Of a stretch of 64,000 nucleotides of DNA, positions 1 through 11,179 are shown piece by piece (positions within the stretch are counted from its first letter, which is position 1; each line of letters starts with the position of its first letter). A model generated the notes under the pieces. That model saw only the letters and a list, made by a program, of their open reading frames with translations, made no database searches and was not told the DNA's origin. The DNA is taken from positions 496,001-560,000 of the forward strand of contig JBBPHT010000009.1 in the NCBI GenBank assembly GCA_038021145.1. The letters run 5' to 3'. The position numbers were made by a program, and so were the translations under genes. Source of the DNA: Phyllosticta citriasiana. Its lineage: Eukaryota; Ascomycota; Dothideomycetes; Botryosphaeriales; Phyllostictaceae.

Positions 1-87
1 AAGAGCGGTGGCAGGGGGGCTGGAAGAGGTGGTCGCAAGGGCACTGCTCCGTATCGGGGGAAGACCATGGGGAGGCGCAAGAGGTGA
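1..87 (+). CDS. C-terminus of an RGG-rich protein (partial)
   Basis: Frame 1 is open from the window edge and ends at TGA 85-87. The 28 residues visible are Gly/Arg/Lys-rich, with several RGG-like triplets, and close on the basic run MGRRKR. Such tails are typical of RNA-binding or ribosome-biogenesis proteins, but the tail alone cannot name a family. The body of the gene lies outside the window. Confidence 0.55.
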   Translation, partial: KSGGRGAGRGGRKGTAPYRGKTMGRRKR

Positions 88-968
88 TATGTGCGTTGCT
101 TCTGCATTTCGGGCGATCTGGTGAGGTTGATGAAGGACTGGAGCAGAGCAGAAAAGAGCAGAGCAGAGCGGCATTTGCACGGCAGGCTGTATTTGCTATC
201 ACATCGAGGCGAGGTGCACTCTGTCTACACGCATTATACCCAGCAAACGGACGTTTTTGATTCATCTCTCTGTCCGGAATTGTTCATTAAATAGGGGGTG
301 GGGTTTCAAGGGGGCCGACAGGGGGAAGTGGTATCGCACGGCAGTCGAGCAACCAATCCAACTCCACATCAACATTGACCATTAACCACTCCACGGCAAT
401 TCGTCGCACAAAATTGGCCCCATCCAAGCGTGTATGAATAAAGCTCGATGGTGGCATCCGATGCGGTCAAAGAAAACAGCCCCCACGTCCTGTGACATGA
501 CGTCAACGACGGCGGGACCGCACCAACCGCACTCCACCCATCCGCCCACCAACAACGAGAACGAGCGACTCTTTTCAGCCGTGCAGCTGACAACATGAAT
601 CGATTGGACCCCATTACGCACCTCCAATGATGCCGCTTTGCCGTCGTCGCTTCCTTCGAATAGTAATGCCCAGAGCCGCGCTGCGCGTCGAGCGCCCGGA
701 TTGAGTCTCGGACCTCTGCTCCCTTGAGGCTTTCATCTGATCGTCTTCGTCTGCTCGCTCGACTTGTGTACATACATTCATGCGGACGTCCGGCTGGCCG
801 ACTATTTACACATTTTTTGTCCGCCTTCCTTGGCCTCAAGCGAGATGATATGCGCCGTGCCGCGCTGCGCTTTTTGGCCCCTTTGATTGTCACACGACGA
901 CAACGACGACGACGCTGTTTTCATTATTGGATTCCTCTGCCGACTGCGTCACCGACCTCGTCGCCGCA
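88..968. other. Intergenic, 0.88 kb
   Basis: Region between the RGG-tail gene and the F-box gene. Short open frames on both strands show no protein-like composition. It should hold the 3' UTR of the first gene and the promoter of the second. The CGACGA-rich stretch at 893-915 just precedes the F-box start codon. Confidence 0.5.
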
Positions 969-3698
969 ATGAACGACGTGCTCCCGTCGTACGAGGCCGC
1001 CAACGCCTGGGACGTGTGGCCCATTGTCGCGACGTACATTTCGTCGCGGGACCTGTGTGCGGCGGCGCTCGTGTGTCGCGAGTGGGCGCGGATTTTCACG
1101 CGGCAGCTGTGGGGGAACCCGGCGTCGCATTTTGGGGTTGAGAATGATGTTGTTTACGGTGAGTGCATTATCTCTCAGTCGCACTCTTTTCTGTCTGTGG
1201 GATGGGGATGGTTGCGGTTGGTAAGGCGAGGCTGACTGACGGGATGATATCAAGTGGCCCTCACGCGCTTCAAACGCACGCTGGCATGGGCGCGCCTCTG
1301 CACGCGTGAGACGACGCACACGCTGCACCTGCCGCCGGCGCACGCCGAAATCTACGACGGCCCGCACTCGGACTGGCTGCGCAACGTGCTGGAGCGGCTG
1401 CCGCGCCTGCAGTCGCTGGTTGTGGCCGGCCTGCCCTTCTTCGACCACGGCGCCCTCATGACGCTGCGCCGGCCCAGCGCCATGCGCCAGACGTCGCTGT
1501 CCGATAGCCTGGCGCGCTTTGTACCGCAGTGCGATGTTCCGCTGTTTGCGCTGCGCTACCTTGATGCGTCGAACGCGCCGAACACCACGTATAGTGGTCT
1601 GGCTGAGGCGCTGTTGCATTTTCCGGCGCTCATGTATTTGGATTTGTCGAGGACAAAGCCAGCCAAGGATGCGAACGTCTTGTCTGTGCTGAAGAGTTGC
1701 TATTGCTTGCGCATTCTCAAGTTGCGTGGGCTTGCACTGACTGATGTGGAGATGGAGGCGCTCGCCTCAGCGGCGGGACTGAGACTCAAGAGCTTGGATG
1801 TCAGGGATAACCAGCTAACTGATGCGAGCGCGAGGCTGCTTCTTGACCACTGCTTTAACACCAAGAGAAGGATTCCATTGCAGACGGGGACGGAGTCGCT
1901 CGACATTGCAACGCCCGTCCGTTCACCGTCATCGGCGTCAGACGTGCCTCCTAGACTTGACCCGCGCTTGATTGAGCAGTACGACAAGAATGACTTGGAC
2001 GAGCAGTTGAGGCTGGTGCTGATGGAAGAGTTCCACGGCAATGCCTACATCAACGAGACGTACGACGGCGGCATCACGCACCTGTACATGTCCAACAACA
2101 GCCTGACGGTCGAAGGCGTATCAGGGCTCCTTCGATCCAGACGGCTCAACGTCCTCGACGTCGGCACTGTGGCCAGGGGCCTGACCGAGGTCCCGAGACC
2201 CAAGTCGCTGCTTGCCCCTGAAGACAACCGCCATACGGGATTCACCATGCCCGGTGTTGAGAAACTTACGCCCGTCATCCACAAGTACGCCGCTGACAAG
2301 CTGACCTATCTCCGCATCAACCACGCCGTCATCACCGAGGAGACGTCGGCCGCAGACATGATTCCAGGACGCGTAGAGCTGCCAGGTGACTTGAACATCT
2401 CGGGCCCGGCGGACGCTCAGGAGCTTGATGGTAGTCTCAATGAGATTCACATGATGTCGAGTGAGGAGACGGCGATTCATGAGATGCCAGGACACGAGTT
2501 TCCAACCCATCTGCCGTATCGAGGCGCCCCTTTGATCGAACTCCCCGGCGATCTACCCTCGATATCAACATCCTTCAGCAGTCCCCAAGTCACCATCGAG
2601 CCCCCCTCAGCGCGGACACCTTCAACCCAAAAAGCCAATCCCTTCGACGACAACAACAGCGCCACCGAACTACCGCTCCTTAGCCGTTCGCAAACCCCCG
2701 ACCCCTTCACCACCGCCCCCGAGCCCCTCTCCACCCTCACACCCTCGCCCAGCGCAACACTCGCCTCACGCCTCCGCGACCGCCTCTCGCAGCGCCAATC
2801 CGACCAGTGCCACCTGCACCCCTCCATGCTACCGCGCGCAACCGAGCTCGTCCTCACCGACATCCCGGCGACAACGCCTCCCGCCTCTGCCACCACCATC
2901 TCATCCCGACTGACCCAATTCGTCGCCGATTGCGCCGCCGAAGCGTCAATCGCGCGCCTGCGCGCCCGTCGCGCCTACGACCTCCCGCCCGGCCGCGACC
3001 GCGCCGTCGCCGAGCGCGAGTACGCGCGCGCGCTGTTTGCGCTGCGGCGCGTTGTGTTGGAAGTTGTTCCGGCTGCGCCGTCCTCCCCATCCTCCTCCTA
3101 CCCCTCTTCAGACAACGGAGACGTCGACGCAAAGAAAGCGGCAAGGAGCAGAAGGAGGAAAAAGCCTTCTCCCTGGCGCGTCTACCCGACCACCAAAAGC
3201 AGCACCGAGGACGCCGACTCGGAAGCTTTTTGGGCGGCGGCTGAGGGCGACTTTTCGTTTTTCGATGACGCCGCCGATCCGGATGAGTGCGGTGTTCCGG
3301 CGCTGGAACCGGGGCGTGGGCCCCCGCTACCAGTGGGGATGGGTGAGAAGATAGCTCTGGTTGCGGGAGGTGAGGGAGGTGGGGATGAGATGCAGAGCCA
3401 GAGGCGAGGGGAGAGAGGTGGAGAGGAGCAGCAGCAGCACGTCGACGTCGTCAAAGCCGTCGCCGCGTTTCGTGCTGAGCGGCGGAGGGCGTATGCGGAT
3501 GCTGTGGAGGCGGCGGCCCAGATGCAGGATGGTGATCAGCAACAGCAGCAGCAGCAGCCCGTATCAGTCGAGGGACACTGGGAGGGCGAGATCCGGGTTG
3601 TTCGGCTGCCGCTGCTGCGTGGAGGTGATGTTGATGCGGGGGCGGGTGAGGTGGATTGCTATGGGAATTATTTTGAGAGGGGGTTTAATTATAGGTAG
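969..3698 (+). CDS. F-box-like / leucine-rich repeat protein
   Basis: Two exons, 969-1158 and 1255-3698, 877 residues. The intron has donor GTGAGTG and acceptor TCAAG, and its phase 1 junction rebuilds a Val codon. The ATG at 969 sits in the context GCCGCAATGA. Residues 11-55 (DVWPIV..LVCREWARI) look like an F-box. Residues 110-255 carry leucine-rich repeats (LRYLD, LMYLDLS, LRILKL, LKSLDV). The second half is low-complexity Ser/Pro/Arg-rich with a short Gln run near residue 820. F-box/LRR proteins are usually substrate receptors of SCF ubiquitin ligases; that role is inferred here from domain order only, and no specific orthologue is recognised. The long tail would normally be poorly conserved. 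Confidence 0.8.
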
Positions 3699-6069
3699 AA
3701 CTGCGGCATGGAGAAGTAGGAGGAGGAGGAGGAGGAAATTTTAAGATGATGAAGGATGGTGGGATTGGGGAGTGATGGTGGTGGGTGTGATGGCACGGGT
3801 GACGAGCTGTCACGGTAGATGAACGCAAGACACAAAGACACAAAGATAAACAGACAAGAAAGACAGGAGAAACAGTGCTTTTCTTTGAATTGGAGATCCA
3901 CCCCGTCACTGACAGACTGTGAACTATCTGTCCATGCCGTCAGAGAGTGAAACACGAGAGGCTTAAGTACTTGCTTCTAGCGGCTGCCAGAGGCCGAGTT
4001 CGGAGGGATAGAGGGAGTCACACATCTTATCACGCGGTTTTGCAGACGACACGCGTGGGGAAGCCCCAGGGCCCGATCTCGTGCCCTCATTGTCAGGGGG
4101 CCATGCAGGCTGGTGAAGTCAGAGGGCCAGGGGGTGAGTTACCTACTCACATGTTAAACCCAGCACCTCATTCATGTGCAGTGCACCCACGCGGAAGCTG
4201 TTTAAATAAACCGGCGCGGCGCGGTGTGGTGCGGTGCGACTAGCTAGCAAGAAACCTTTAGTGCGCTCCCTGTGGAGGTTTGTGAAGAACGCGCGAGAAG
4301 AAGAAGAAGAAGAGCGAGAGCAGTAATTGCACTGTTTTCTCTCGCTCTTCTCTCTCTGCCCAGGAGGTGAGGATCAGTTGGTTGGTAAGGAGTGGATACC
4401 CGCACGTCATTTCCTCCGCTGAGACTTCAAGAGGGATGCCGTGTTCGGCATTTTGATGAAATGAAGTTTTGAGCTGTTGGAAGCATTTGGGGGATGTCTT
4501 CATTATGGTATGACATTGATCCTTAGACAAGTCAGGTTTAAGACGGGGTATAAAAGGTGCAGAGGGAGACGGTGGGAAGGTCAATGACGGCGGCGTCGAC
4601 TACAATGAGTGATTGACAGATGCGTCTCCTCTCACTTGACAGGGCTATTTCTCCTTCCTCTGCAAATTATTTGGACTGTTTGGCGGTGTTTCTTGCAGCT
4701 TGCCTTCGACGGAAAGTTTTCAGGGGCACCGTGCGGAGATCGAGTGCGACTTCGCCGCAGAAAAGTGCTGGAGTGCGTCGTCAATGAACGATGGAGGCGC
4801 TAAACTACTGATTTCTCAGGGGCTGGATAACGGTCACAGCCACGAAGACAAGTTTAGCGTTCAAATGGAAACCAAAGAAAGCATTGTGGGAGTGATCGCA
4901 TCCTGTTTCTCTCCAGGCAAGTAGGCAGGCAAGTAGACGAGCAATCAACTTGCACACTCGGCAAAGTGGATTGTGGAGGAAGGGAGTTCATTGAGAACAA
5001 AGCGAGAGAGGTGGTTTTATACGTGGGCACGCTACGCTACGCACGCACCGTCTCTGCCTCCTCGTGACTGGATCATTCCCATGCCAGAAGGCACGCATCG
5101 TGAGCTGGCCGACACCGAGCGAATAGCGACACTTATCTCTTCTTCTTCAAATATGAGCACGCTCAGAAAATGGGGCTCAGGAGCTGGCCGCAAAGTTACA
5201 GATCAAGATATCCATTCATCAGTAGCTGTCATTATCAACAGCCTACTTACTTTGTCAAAAAGCAAAAGCCGGTCATTCCCCACCATGAGTAACAATAGGC
5301 AGCCCCGATCCGGCTACACCAGGTCACCACCGAGAAAGCAGGCCAGTCAGCTAGCCGCCGGTGTTCCCAAGCCGTTCAAGGCCTCAATGTAAGAATGCAA
5401 GTCGCAAAAGTCAGAAACACCGCAACCAACCAAAATCCCGTCATGATCGTGACCAATGAAAATGTCAAGCAACAGTCTCTCCGCCGCCATGACGGCTCAA
5501 CCACAATTGAAAATGCTCCCAAAAACCGCTTCCCGCACACCGCCGAAGCAAGACTGTGTGGATTACCGCCCCGCAGTGAACATGAAAGGGAGAAGGAAAT
5601 AAGGAAACAAAAGGAACCCGCTTCCTTTACACTGTAGAAGCAAGACTGTGGATTACCGCCGCTCAGTAAACATGGAATGGAAGAAAGAACAAGGAGACAA
5701 AGAAATAACCAGATAGGGTCGACAATGAGCGAGTCTGCTCTTGTCTATGTGATAAGTTTTGTTGCCCTGAATGTGGAGCTGATGTGAAAGGAAAGATAAT
5801 ATGGTTGGCGTGCCCTGGGATGGAAATTATCGGAATAATTAAATGTTGAAAAAATTGGAGTGTTTGCTGATTATGTGGTGGTGGTTGAGGACCGATAGGG
5901 CTGTCGTGAAAAACAAAAGAACCATGGTCGTATGAGATATGGTGACCTTGGTCGTCAGAAAGGTTGTAGTCATGAAAGGCAAAAGGAGGCCAATCTCTGA
6001 CAATGTGCCAATCGTGCAGACATTCGACAATTTGACATCCATGACTGTGTTCGTTTTGGACCACCGCAC
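3699..6069. other. Intergenic, 2.4 kb
   Basis: No gene can be supported. The longest frame (4973-5392, plus strand, 139 residues) has no family signature or clear splice partners. An imperfect direct duplication of about 60 bp lies at 5546-5600 and 5635-5690. GGTGTGGTGCGGTGCG-type simple sequence occurs near 4215. Confidence 0.5.
5546..5690. repeat. Imperfect direct duplication
   Basis: Two copies about 89 bp apart share GAAGCAAGACTGTG, GGATTACCGCC and CAGT(G/A)AACATG, followed by a purine-rich stretch (first copy near 5546-5600, second near 5635-5690). The copies differ by small indels and substitutions. No coding sense is evident. Confidence 0.55.
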
Positions 6070-7967
6070 TTAGATTGACTTGAACTTCAACGCCGCCTGC
6101 TCCGGAGAGAGGTGGAATCCACCCATCTCCTCAAACTTCGCCGCCGTGTAAACCCACACGTCGCGCTTGACCTGCTCGTATGCCTCGACAAACAGCCTCT
6201 CCTGGTGCCGTGACATGGTGGGGAGCGAGACATTCGGCGCAGGCGTGAGGCGCGGCTGACGCGGGATGTGAAGGTAGTCACGGTAATTGAAGTTGCGCTG
6301 GCCCTCGAGCGCCGCGATGCGGGGCGAAATGCGCTGGAAGCGGCCGTAGACGGCGTTGTTGGTGAAGGTCGGCTCGAGGCCCTTTCTGACGCGCTGCTTG
6401 TTGAGCACTTCAGCGATCTCATCGAATTGCATGCGGTCGTTGCAACGCATGCGCTTGATGGCGATGTTCTCTGGATCGCGCTCTGGGTTGAGCTTGCGAG
6501 AGAATTCCTTGGTCTGTTTGCCTGCCAGGCGCTGCTTCAGCTCTCGCGCAGAGAGATCTCTCTTGGGCCTGTTCATGTTGATGTAGGCGTCAGAGTCTGA
6601 GTCAGTGTAATTACTGGGGGAAGATTCGATTTTGATTGCGTTGTTGGGCTGAGGTGGGACGAAGAGGGTGTCTGAGTCCTCGTCGTCTGAAGCACAAGAC
6701 TTCACCTGGGTAGGCTGGTAAGAGTCTCGACGCAGGTGACGGCGTTCAGCTTCCTGAGCATTGACCGCACGGTGCAGTTGACTAAACTGATGCACCCCAC
6801 CGACTGAGTCCGATCTTGAGCTGTGTTGGTCGTCTGGGCTGCGATAGCGCTTTGTGCCCGCAACGCTAGGCTGTTGCGTGTTGTTGCGTGTTATGGGCGT
6901 TGCAGGGCGCAAAACACCTTGAATTGGGTGTTGGATCTCAGCGGTGGAGTCTTCCAATGGACTGGAACTTCTACCGGGAAGCAGACCTTGAGCAGCCATC
7001 TTGTTGAGATTGGGCGTCGAGGTTTGGTTATCGAAGATATCCACTCGATCCCAGAAAGAAGGGCTCCCTGGTGTCTTCATTTGTAGTTGAGCCGTCGGGG
7101 AGGAAACGGGCGTTGAGCTTTCGTGATTGAAGTCGCGCCCTTGATCTTCGGCAGATGGGCTCGCCTGTGTCTCCTCTTGGAGTTGAGCCGTCTCGGAGGG
7201 GACGGGCTTCGACACTCCGTGGTTGAAGTCGCGCACTTGATCCTCTGAAGGTGAGGTCGCCTGTGCATTCTCTTGGAGTCGATCCATGTTGGAGAGGACG
7301 GGCGTCGATGTTTGGTGATTGCAGCCGCGCACTTGATCCTGAGCAGGAGGGCTCGCCTCTTTCTCTTTTTGTAGCTGAGTCATCACGGAGAGGGCCGGTG
7401 TCGACATTTGGTGATTGATTTCACACACCTGACCGTCGAGAGGAGCGCTCGGCTGCGTGTCATTTTGTAGCATCGACATTTCGTGATCGAAGCCACACAC
7501 TTGACCGTTGAAAGGAGGCTTCACCTGCGTGTCATTTTGCAGTTGAGCTGTCGTCGACATCTGGTGACTGAAGTCATACACCTGACCGTGAAGAGAAGGC
7601 TCCGCCTGCGTGTCGTTTTGCAACTGAGCCAGCGTCGACATTTGGTGATTGAAGTCACATACACGATCAAGCTGATCAGGAAAGGATGTGGAAATTGCAG
7701 TCGTTCCGGCCTTAAGGTAAGGCAATGAAGCCTGAGGAAAGCTGTGGTATAAGGAGGCTGACTTGCCAGGGTAGGTAGGATACTCGCTGTTTATCTGTTA
7801 ATAAGGGCGAGCATGGCTATTAATGATAGAACTTACTTGGATTTGGTTCCCGGCCGCACGTCGACCAGAAACTGCTGGTTTGGATTGCTGTTTGAAGGCA
7901 AATCAAGAGGAAAAGTCGAATTGGGAAATATAGGAGCGAAAAAATGCAAGTCGTATGACCATGACAT
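6070..7967 (-). CDS. Myb/SANT-like protein with N-terminal tandem repeats
   Basis: Exon 1 is 7967-7837 and exon 2 is 7786-6070, giving 615 residues. The 50 nt intron has donor GTAAGT and an AAACAG acceptor; the phase 2 junction rebuilds Asn. The ATG at 7967 (MSWSYDLHFF) is the only start that gives an open model. Residues about 84-314 hold roughly eight degenerate repeats of 28-40 residues built on D-F-N-H-x-x-S-T-P...AQLQ...TQASP. Residues 484-540 (DEIAEVLN..AVYGRFQRI) and 571-613 (RLFVEAYEQV..EQAALKF) look like helical, Trp-poor Myb/SANT-type segments. A DNA- or chromatin-binding role is inferred. The family is not one I can name. The repeats vary in length and could be polymorphic. Confidence 0.72.
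7080..7690 (-). repeat. Intragenic tandem repeat, about 8 units of 84-120 bp
   Basis: In-frame repeat inside the 6070-7967 gene. Each unit encodes a version of (D/E)-Q-V-x-x-(F/I)-N-H-x-x-S-T followed by a QLQ core and a TQ-x-S-P tail. Copies are diverged, so the array is old or under diversifying change. All unit lengths are multiples of three, as expected if the frame is maintained by selection. Confidence 0.75.
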
Positions 7968-8214
7968 TAACGGGTCAAGCAAGTTGAGTTTGGATTGTCA
8001 AAGAGTTTTCTGTGGAGACGTGATTGCTTAAAGGTTAGTAACTGACAGAAACAGTGTCAGCTGGTTGTGGAGGAGAGGGAGAGAGAAGGGAATGAGAAGA
8101 GGGGGGAAGTAGCGAGGGAGAGCATAGAGAGAGGAGAGAGACTGGCAGGGGAGTACACTTTGGTGTGGAGGAGAGAGGCTAGTAGGGGATGCACTTCTTT
8201 TTATTCAACCTTAA

Positions 8215-8470
8215 GTAAGCCAAGATCACGCCGTCTATGCCGATAAGTAGTGAGTCACTAGGTCATTTTTTTGCCCATGTGCTGTGTGTGATGGCCGTAG
8301 CGCTGGCAGGGACATGTGCTTACATAGAACGGCATATACTTAACATCTTGTAATTGAAGCGTGGGGACCAAGCATGTGAAGTTGTCGAGAATTTATCTCC
8401 GCAGAGATGAGTGCTTGGAGATTAGACAGTAGGGGTAGACGATGCTAGTTGGTTGAAGAGAAGGAGAAAG
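8215..8470. repeat. Degenerate dispersed repeat, copy A
   Basis: Contains TATGCCGATAAGTA, CCCATGTGCTGTGTGTG, GGCCGTAG, GTGCTTACATAGAACGGC and TGAAGCGTG in this order. The same ordered blocks recur in copy C (9925-10110) and partly in copy B (9045-9200). No terminal repeats or transposase are visible. Confidence 0.6.
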
Positions 8471-8504
8471 CGCGGTAGGGGGCTGTAATTGAATGTTTTT
8501 TAAT

Positions 8505-8575
8505 CTTGAGCAATCAAACCAGTCCACCTACGCCGACAAGAAATCAGTAACCAAGTCCAGCCTTTTTGGCTACCC
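8505..8575. repeat. Degenerate dispersed repeat, copy D (partial)
   Basis: CAGTCCACCTACGCCGACAAG matches CACTCCACCTATGCCGACAAG of copy C, followed by a related AATCAGTAACCAAGT block. Only the first part of the family is present. Confidence 0.5.
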
Positions 8576-9044
8576 CGTTCCCGGATTTTTCAACAACCAC
8601 TGACCAGCTGCTTTGTCGCAATTGCGTGCACGCCTCCTTGCCAAATCGGGTTAATTGTATGCAACTCTTGGTGTTGATTCTCTATCTACTCTCCGTCTTA
8701 CTAGCGACATACAGCGTGGAAACGCGCGCTTAGTGTTCAGCTTGGCTGCCAGTCAAAGAGTCAGTCATGGAAAGCGGGTAGTTGTGTGTATGGAGGGTCA
8801 GGTTGAGTCGTGAAGTGCGCAACGGCGAAGTTTGCGCGCGATTGCGAGACGAGATTTGCGGCGCCGGCGAGGTTTGAGAGCGCCAGCAAGGTGATCGCGT
8901 CTGAAGATGATGACTTACCAAATCAGGCTACAACTTCAAACGGCTTAAGTAGCCGGCGGAGCAGTCGACGGAGCAGCCGACTGAGAGGCTGCAGCAGGGG
9001 GTGTCAAAAGTTGAAATAGGGTGTTAGAAATCAAACGGCCGCCA

Positions 9045-9200
9045 GGAAGTCAGGAGCATGCGCTTACGCAGAACGGCGTGTGTTCAACGGCTAATGCTTG
9101 AAGCGCGAGTTAAATGGTAGCATTCTTGTTGAGGAATTTTACGCAGTGACGCGATTACTTGGAGATCGAACGGTAACAGAAGACGACGTCAGTTGTTGAT
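9045..9200. repeat. Degenerate dispersed repeat, copy B
   Basis: GCATGCGCTTACGCAGAACG and GCGTGTGTTCAACGGCTAAT align to copy A ACATGTGCTTACATAGAACG and GCATATACTTAACATCTTGT. Most differences are C/T or G/A transitions. A shared end block, about GACGACGTCAGTTGTTG, resembles GACGATGCTAGTTGGTTG of copy A. Confidence 0.6.
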
Positions 9201-9819
9201 TGTGGGGGATAAAGAGAGGGCCATTGAGATTCTGACTCCCTTTAACTGAATATGTTAGTCGCGCACCTTGTCGCGCTGGATCGCTGTCTTTGACGTCTGC
9301 GATGATGCTTGTGGCGACGCCCGCTTGCGACGTTCAAAGTCGCAGTCATCGCACCCGATTAGCGTAAGAATTCTCTCTCAATTTTTGAAGCTACAACAAC
9401 TGCCTAAACGGGCAGTCTGTGAGCCATCCATGGTGTTTTATCTACTCCACCATTACTCCCTTACCCCTCTATTTTCCCATATCCGGGTTGGTAGCAGCGA
9501 TTGAGATATTGTCGATTAACTCACTTACGCGAAGGGCTGGGCACGCAGTACCCGTAGTAGACGCCGCGTGTTCAGTGTTGCTAAAGGAGCTGCTAGAGGA
9601 GCTAATATTAGCTATGGTCGCGAAGCGCGACGTTGTAAGACAGGAGTGATAGATGGGATGAGAGTTGAAGGCACGACGGCGACGGCGGCGTGATAGCGAA
9701 AGTGGTGTGGAGTTGAAGGTGAGTGAATAAATAACTATGCCGTGTTAGAAGTCGTGTGGGTCCAGTTTCTGAAATTAAAAAATGGGGGAGTGGGAGTTAG
9801 GGGGAGGGGTCAGCAACGA

Positions 9820-9895
9820 TAAAAAGGGGGGTTTTAGTTTCTAAAAAAGGGTTTAGCATCTTAAAAGCAGGGTTTAGCATCTAAAATAGGGGGGG
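9820..9895. repeat. Small minisatellite
   Basis: Repeated GGTTTAGCATCT with variants (GTTTTAGTTTCTAAAA, GGGTTTAGCATCTTAAAA, GGGTTTAGCATCTAAAA), about 20-28 bp per unit. Not a telomeric array. Confidence 0.5.
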
Positions 9896-9924
9896 CTTAG
9901 TGACCTAGTAGCCTCCTATTTGAC

Positions 9925-10110
9925 CTCAGGTAAACTAAGACCACTCCACCTATGCCGACAAGTAATCATTCACTAAGTGAATTATTTACCTATGTCCTCT
10001 GTGTGGTGACCGTAGAGAAGTTAGGGGCATCTACTTGCGCAGCACAGTTTATGCTTGAAGTGTGTGCCATAGCAAGGCTGACATATGTGCGTCCGTCATG
10101 TGGTGTGATA
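9925..10110. repeat. Degenerate dispersed repeat, copy C
   Basis: TATGCCGACAAGTAATCATT, CACTAAGTGA, CCTATGTCCTCTGTGTGG, GACCGTAG, CTACTTGCGCAG and GCTTGAAGTGTG follow the same order as copy A and the later part of copy B. Confidence 0.6.
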
Positions 10111-10933
10111 AAACGATACGCGTCAATCACTTTAACTTGTGAAGAAGATGCCTTTAGCAATCACGTCGCCCGTCGATCAAATGATTGCATTCCGGCTCGG
10201 TTGTCTTCTTGCGAGGACGCTTCCTGCCAGAAAAGTGCGCATTGACGGCTGTGACTTGCTGAACTTGAGTCTTTGAGTTACGTTGCGTCCCCAGAAGCGC
10301 ATGGCGCGGGTGAAAATAGCTATGTGGCGAGTACCCGGCGATGGAGTATTCGAAATTGCCAGGCGTTACCAGTGTCTGAGCTTGTTCCGAAGCTGATGTA
10401 TGAGGCTTTCGAGTGAGATAGGGAAAATAACGACTGCAGCTCTTGACTGAAGAAATACGAGAGCCATCAGTTTTTGTTGCTCTCCATCAGAAGCAAAGCT
10501 TAGTCTTGATGAACAAACGACGGACAACGACATTCCGCTTCAATTACACAATGCGTCAATGAAACATATAACAAACGACGTGTAGCTTTATAAGGAGAAA
10601 GTGAATACATTTGATCATTAGTTGGACGGTTCGAAGCAAAGTATGCCTCTAACTTCCGCTGCAAGCAAATGTGCTCCGCCTCATGCAAGCTCCGTGGAAA
10701 GCTTTATCGCCTTTCCAGCCTCATCCAGTCGTCATACTGCCTCAGACATCAATTCCAGGCCAGTGAGTCGGTAGCTTAGTCCGGAGTAGTTTCCAACGGA
10801 GCACCATGGAAAATATGCCACCAACACCAGAATTACCCAATCCTTCTCGTGACGTCCCTTTTCTTCTCATGACACAACAATCTTAGCCATCCAATTAAGT
10901 CCCCCTAAGTCCAAGTCCCACAAGCAGTGTCAA

Positions 10934-11179
10934 TCAACGGAGGGACATATAGGTAGCGGCAGCTGCAGCCCGAGTGGCCTGTTCCCGACGTTCGCGGCTG
11001 GCCGCAGCAGCCTCGGTGGGCGTTTGGGGTGCCTTTTCCTGGTCCGCTGCGTCATTTTCTGATTTTTTCTTGGAGAACACTTTCTTCAGGACGCTGGCAC
11101 TTGATGACTTGGTTGAGGAGCTTTGTGTAGACTCGGTGTCGCAGAGAGTCTTTTCGTCGGAGCTTTTCCTGGTAGACAT
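10934..11179 (-). CDS. Small basic/Ser-rich protein, 81 residues
   Basis: Open frame from ATG 11179 (MSTRKSSDEKTL) to the stop at 10934. The frame stays open upstream, but that part is Asn/Ser/Pro-rich and unlike the rest, so the internal ATG is preferred. The protein is hydrophilic: a Ser-rich stretch, a Lys-rich segment (VLKKVFSKKKSEN) and an Ala/Arg helical C-terminus ending TYMSLR. No domain is recognised. The charged helix looks like a real coding unit rather than chance. Its repeat-rich neighbourhood gives no functional hint. Confidence 0.55.
   Translation of the reverse strand: MSTRKSSDEKTLCDTESTQSSSTKSSSASVLKKVFSKKKSENDAADQEKAPQTPTEAAAASRERREQATRAAAAATYMSLR

Larger units (their letters stand above)
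7968..10933. other. Gene-poor stretch, 3 kb, with degenerate repeats
   Basis: No credible gene. The stretch holds at least four diverged copies of one repeat family (listed separately) and a small T/A/G-rich minisatellite at about 9820-9895. The short open frames here are broken and family-less. It looks like old, mutated mobile or repetitive DNA. Confidence 0.55.
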
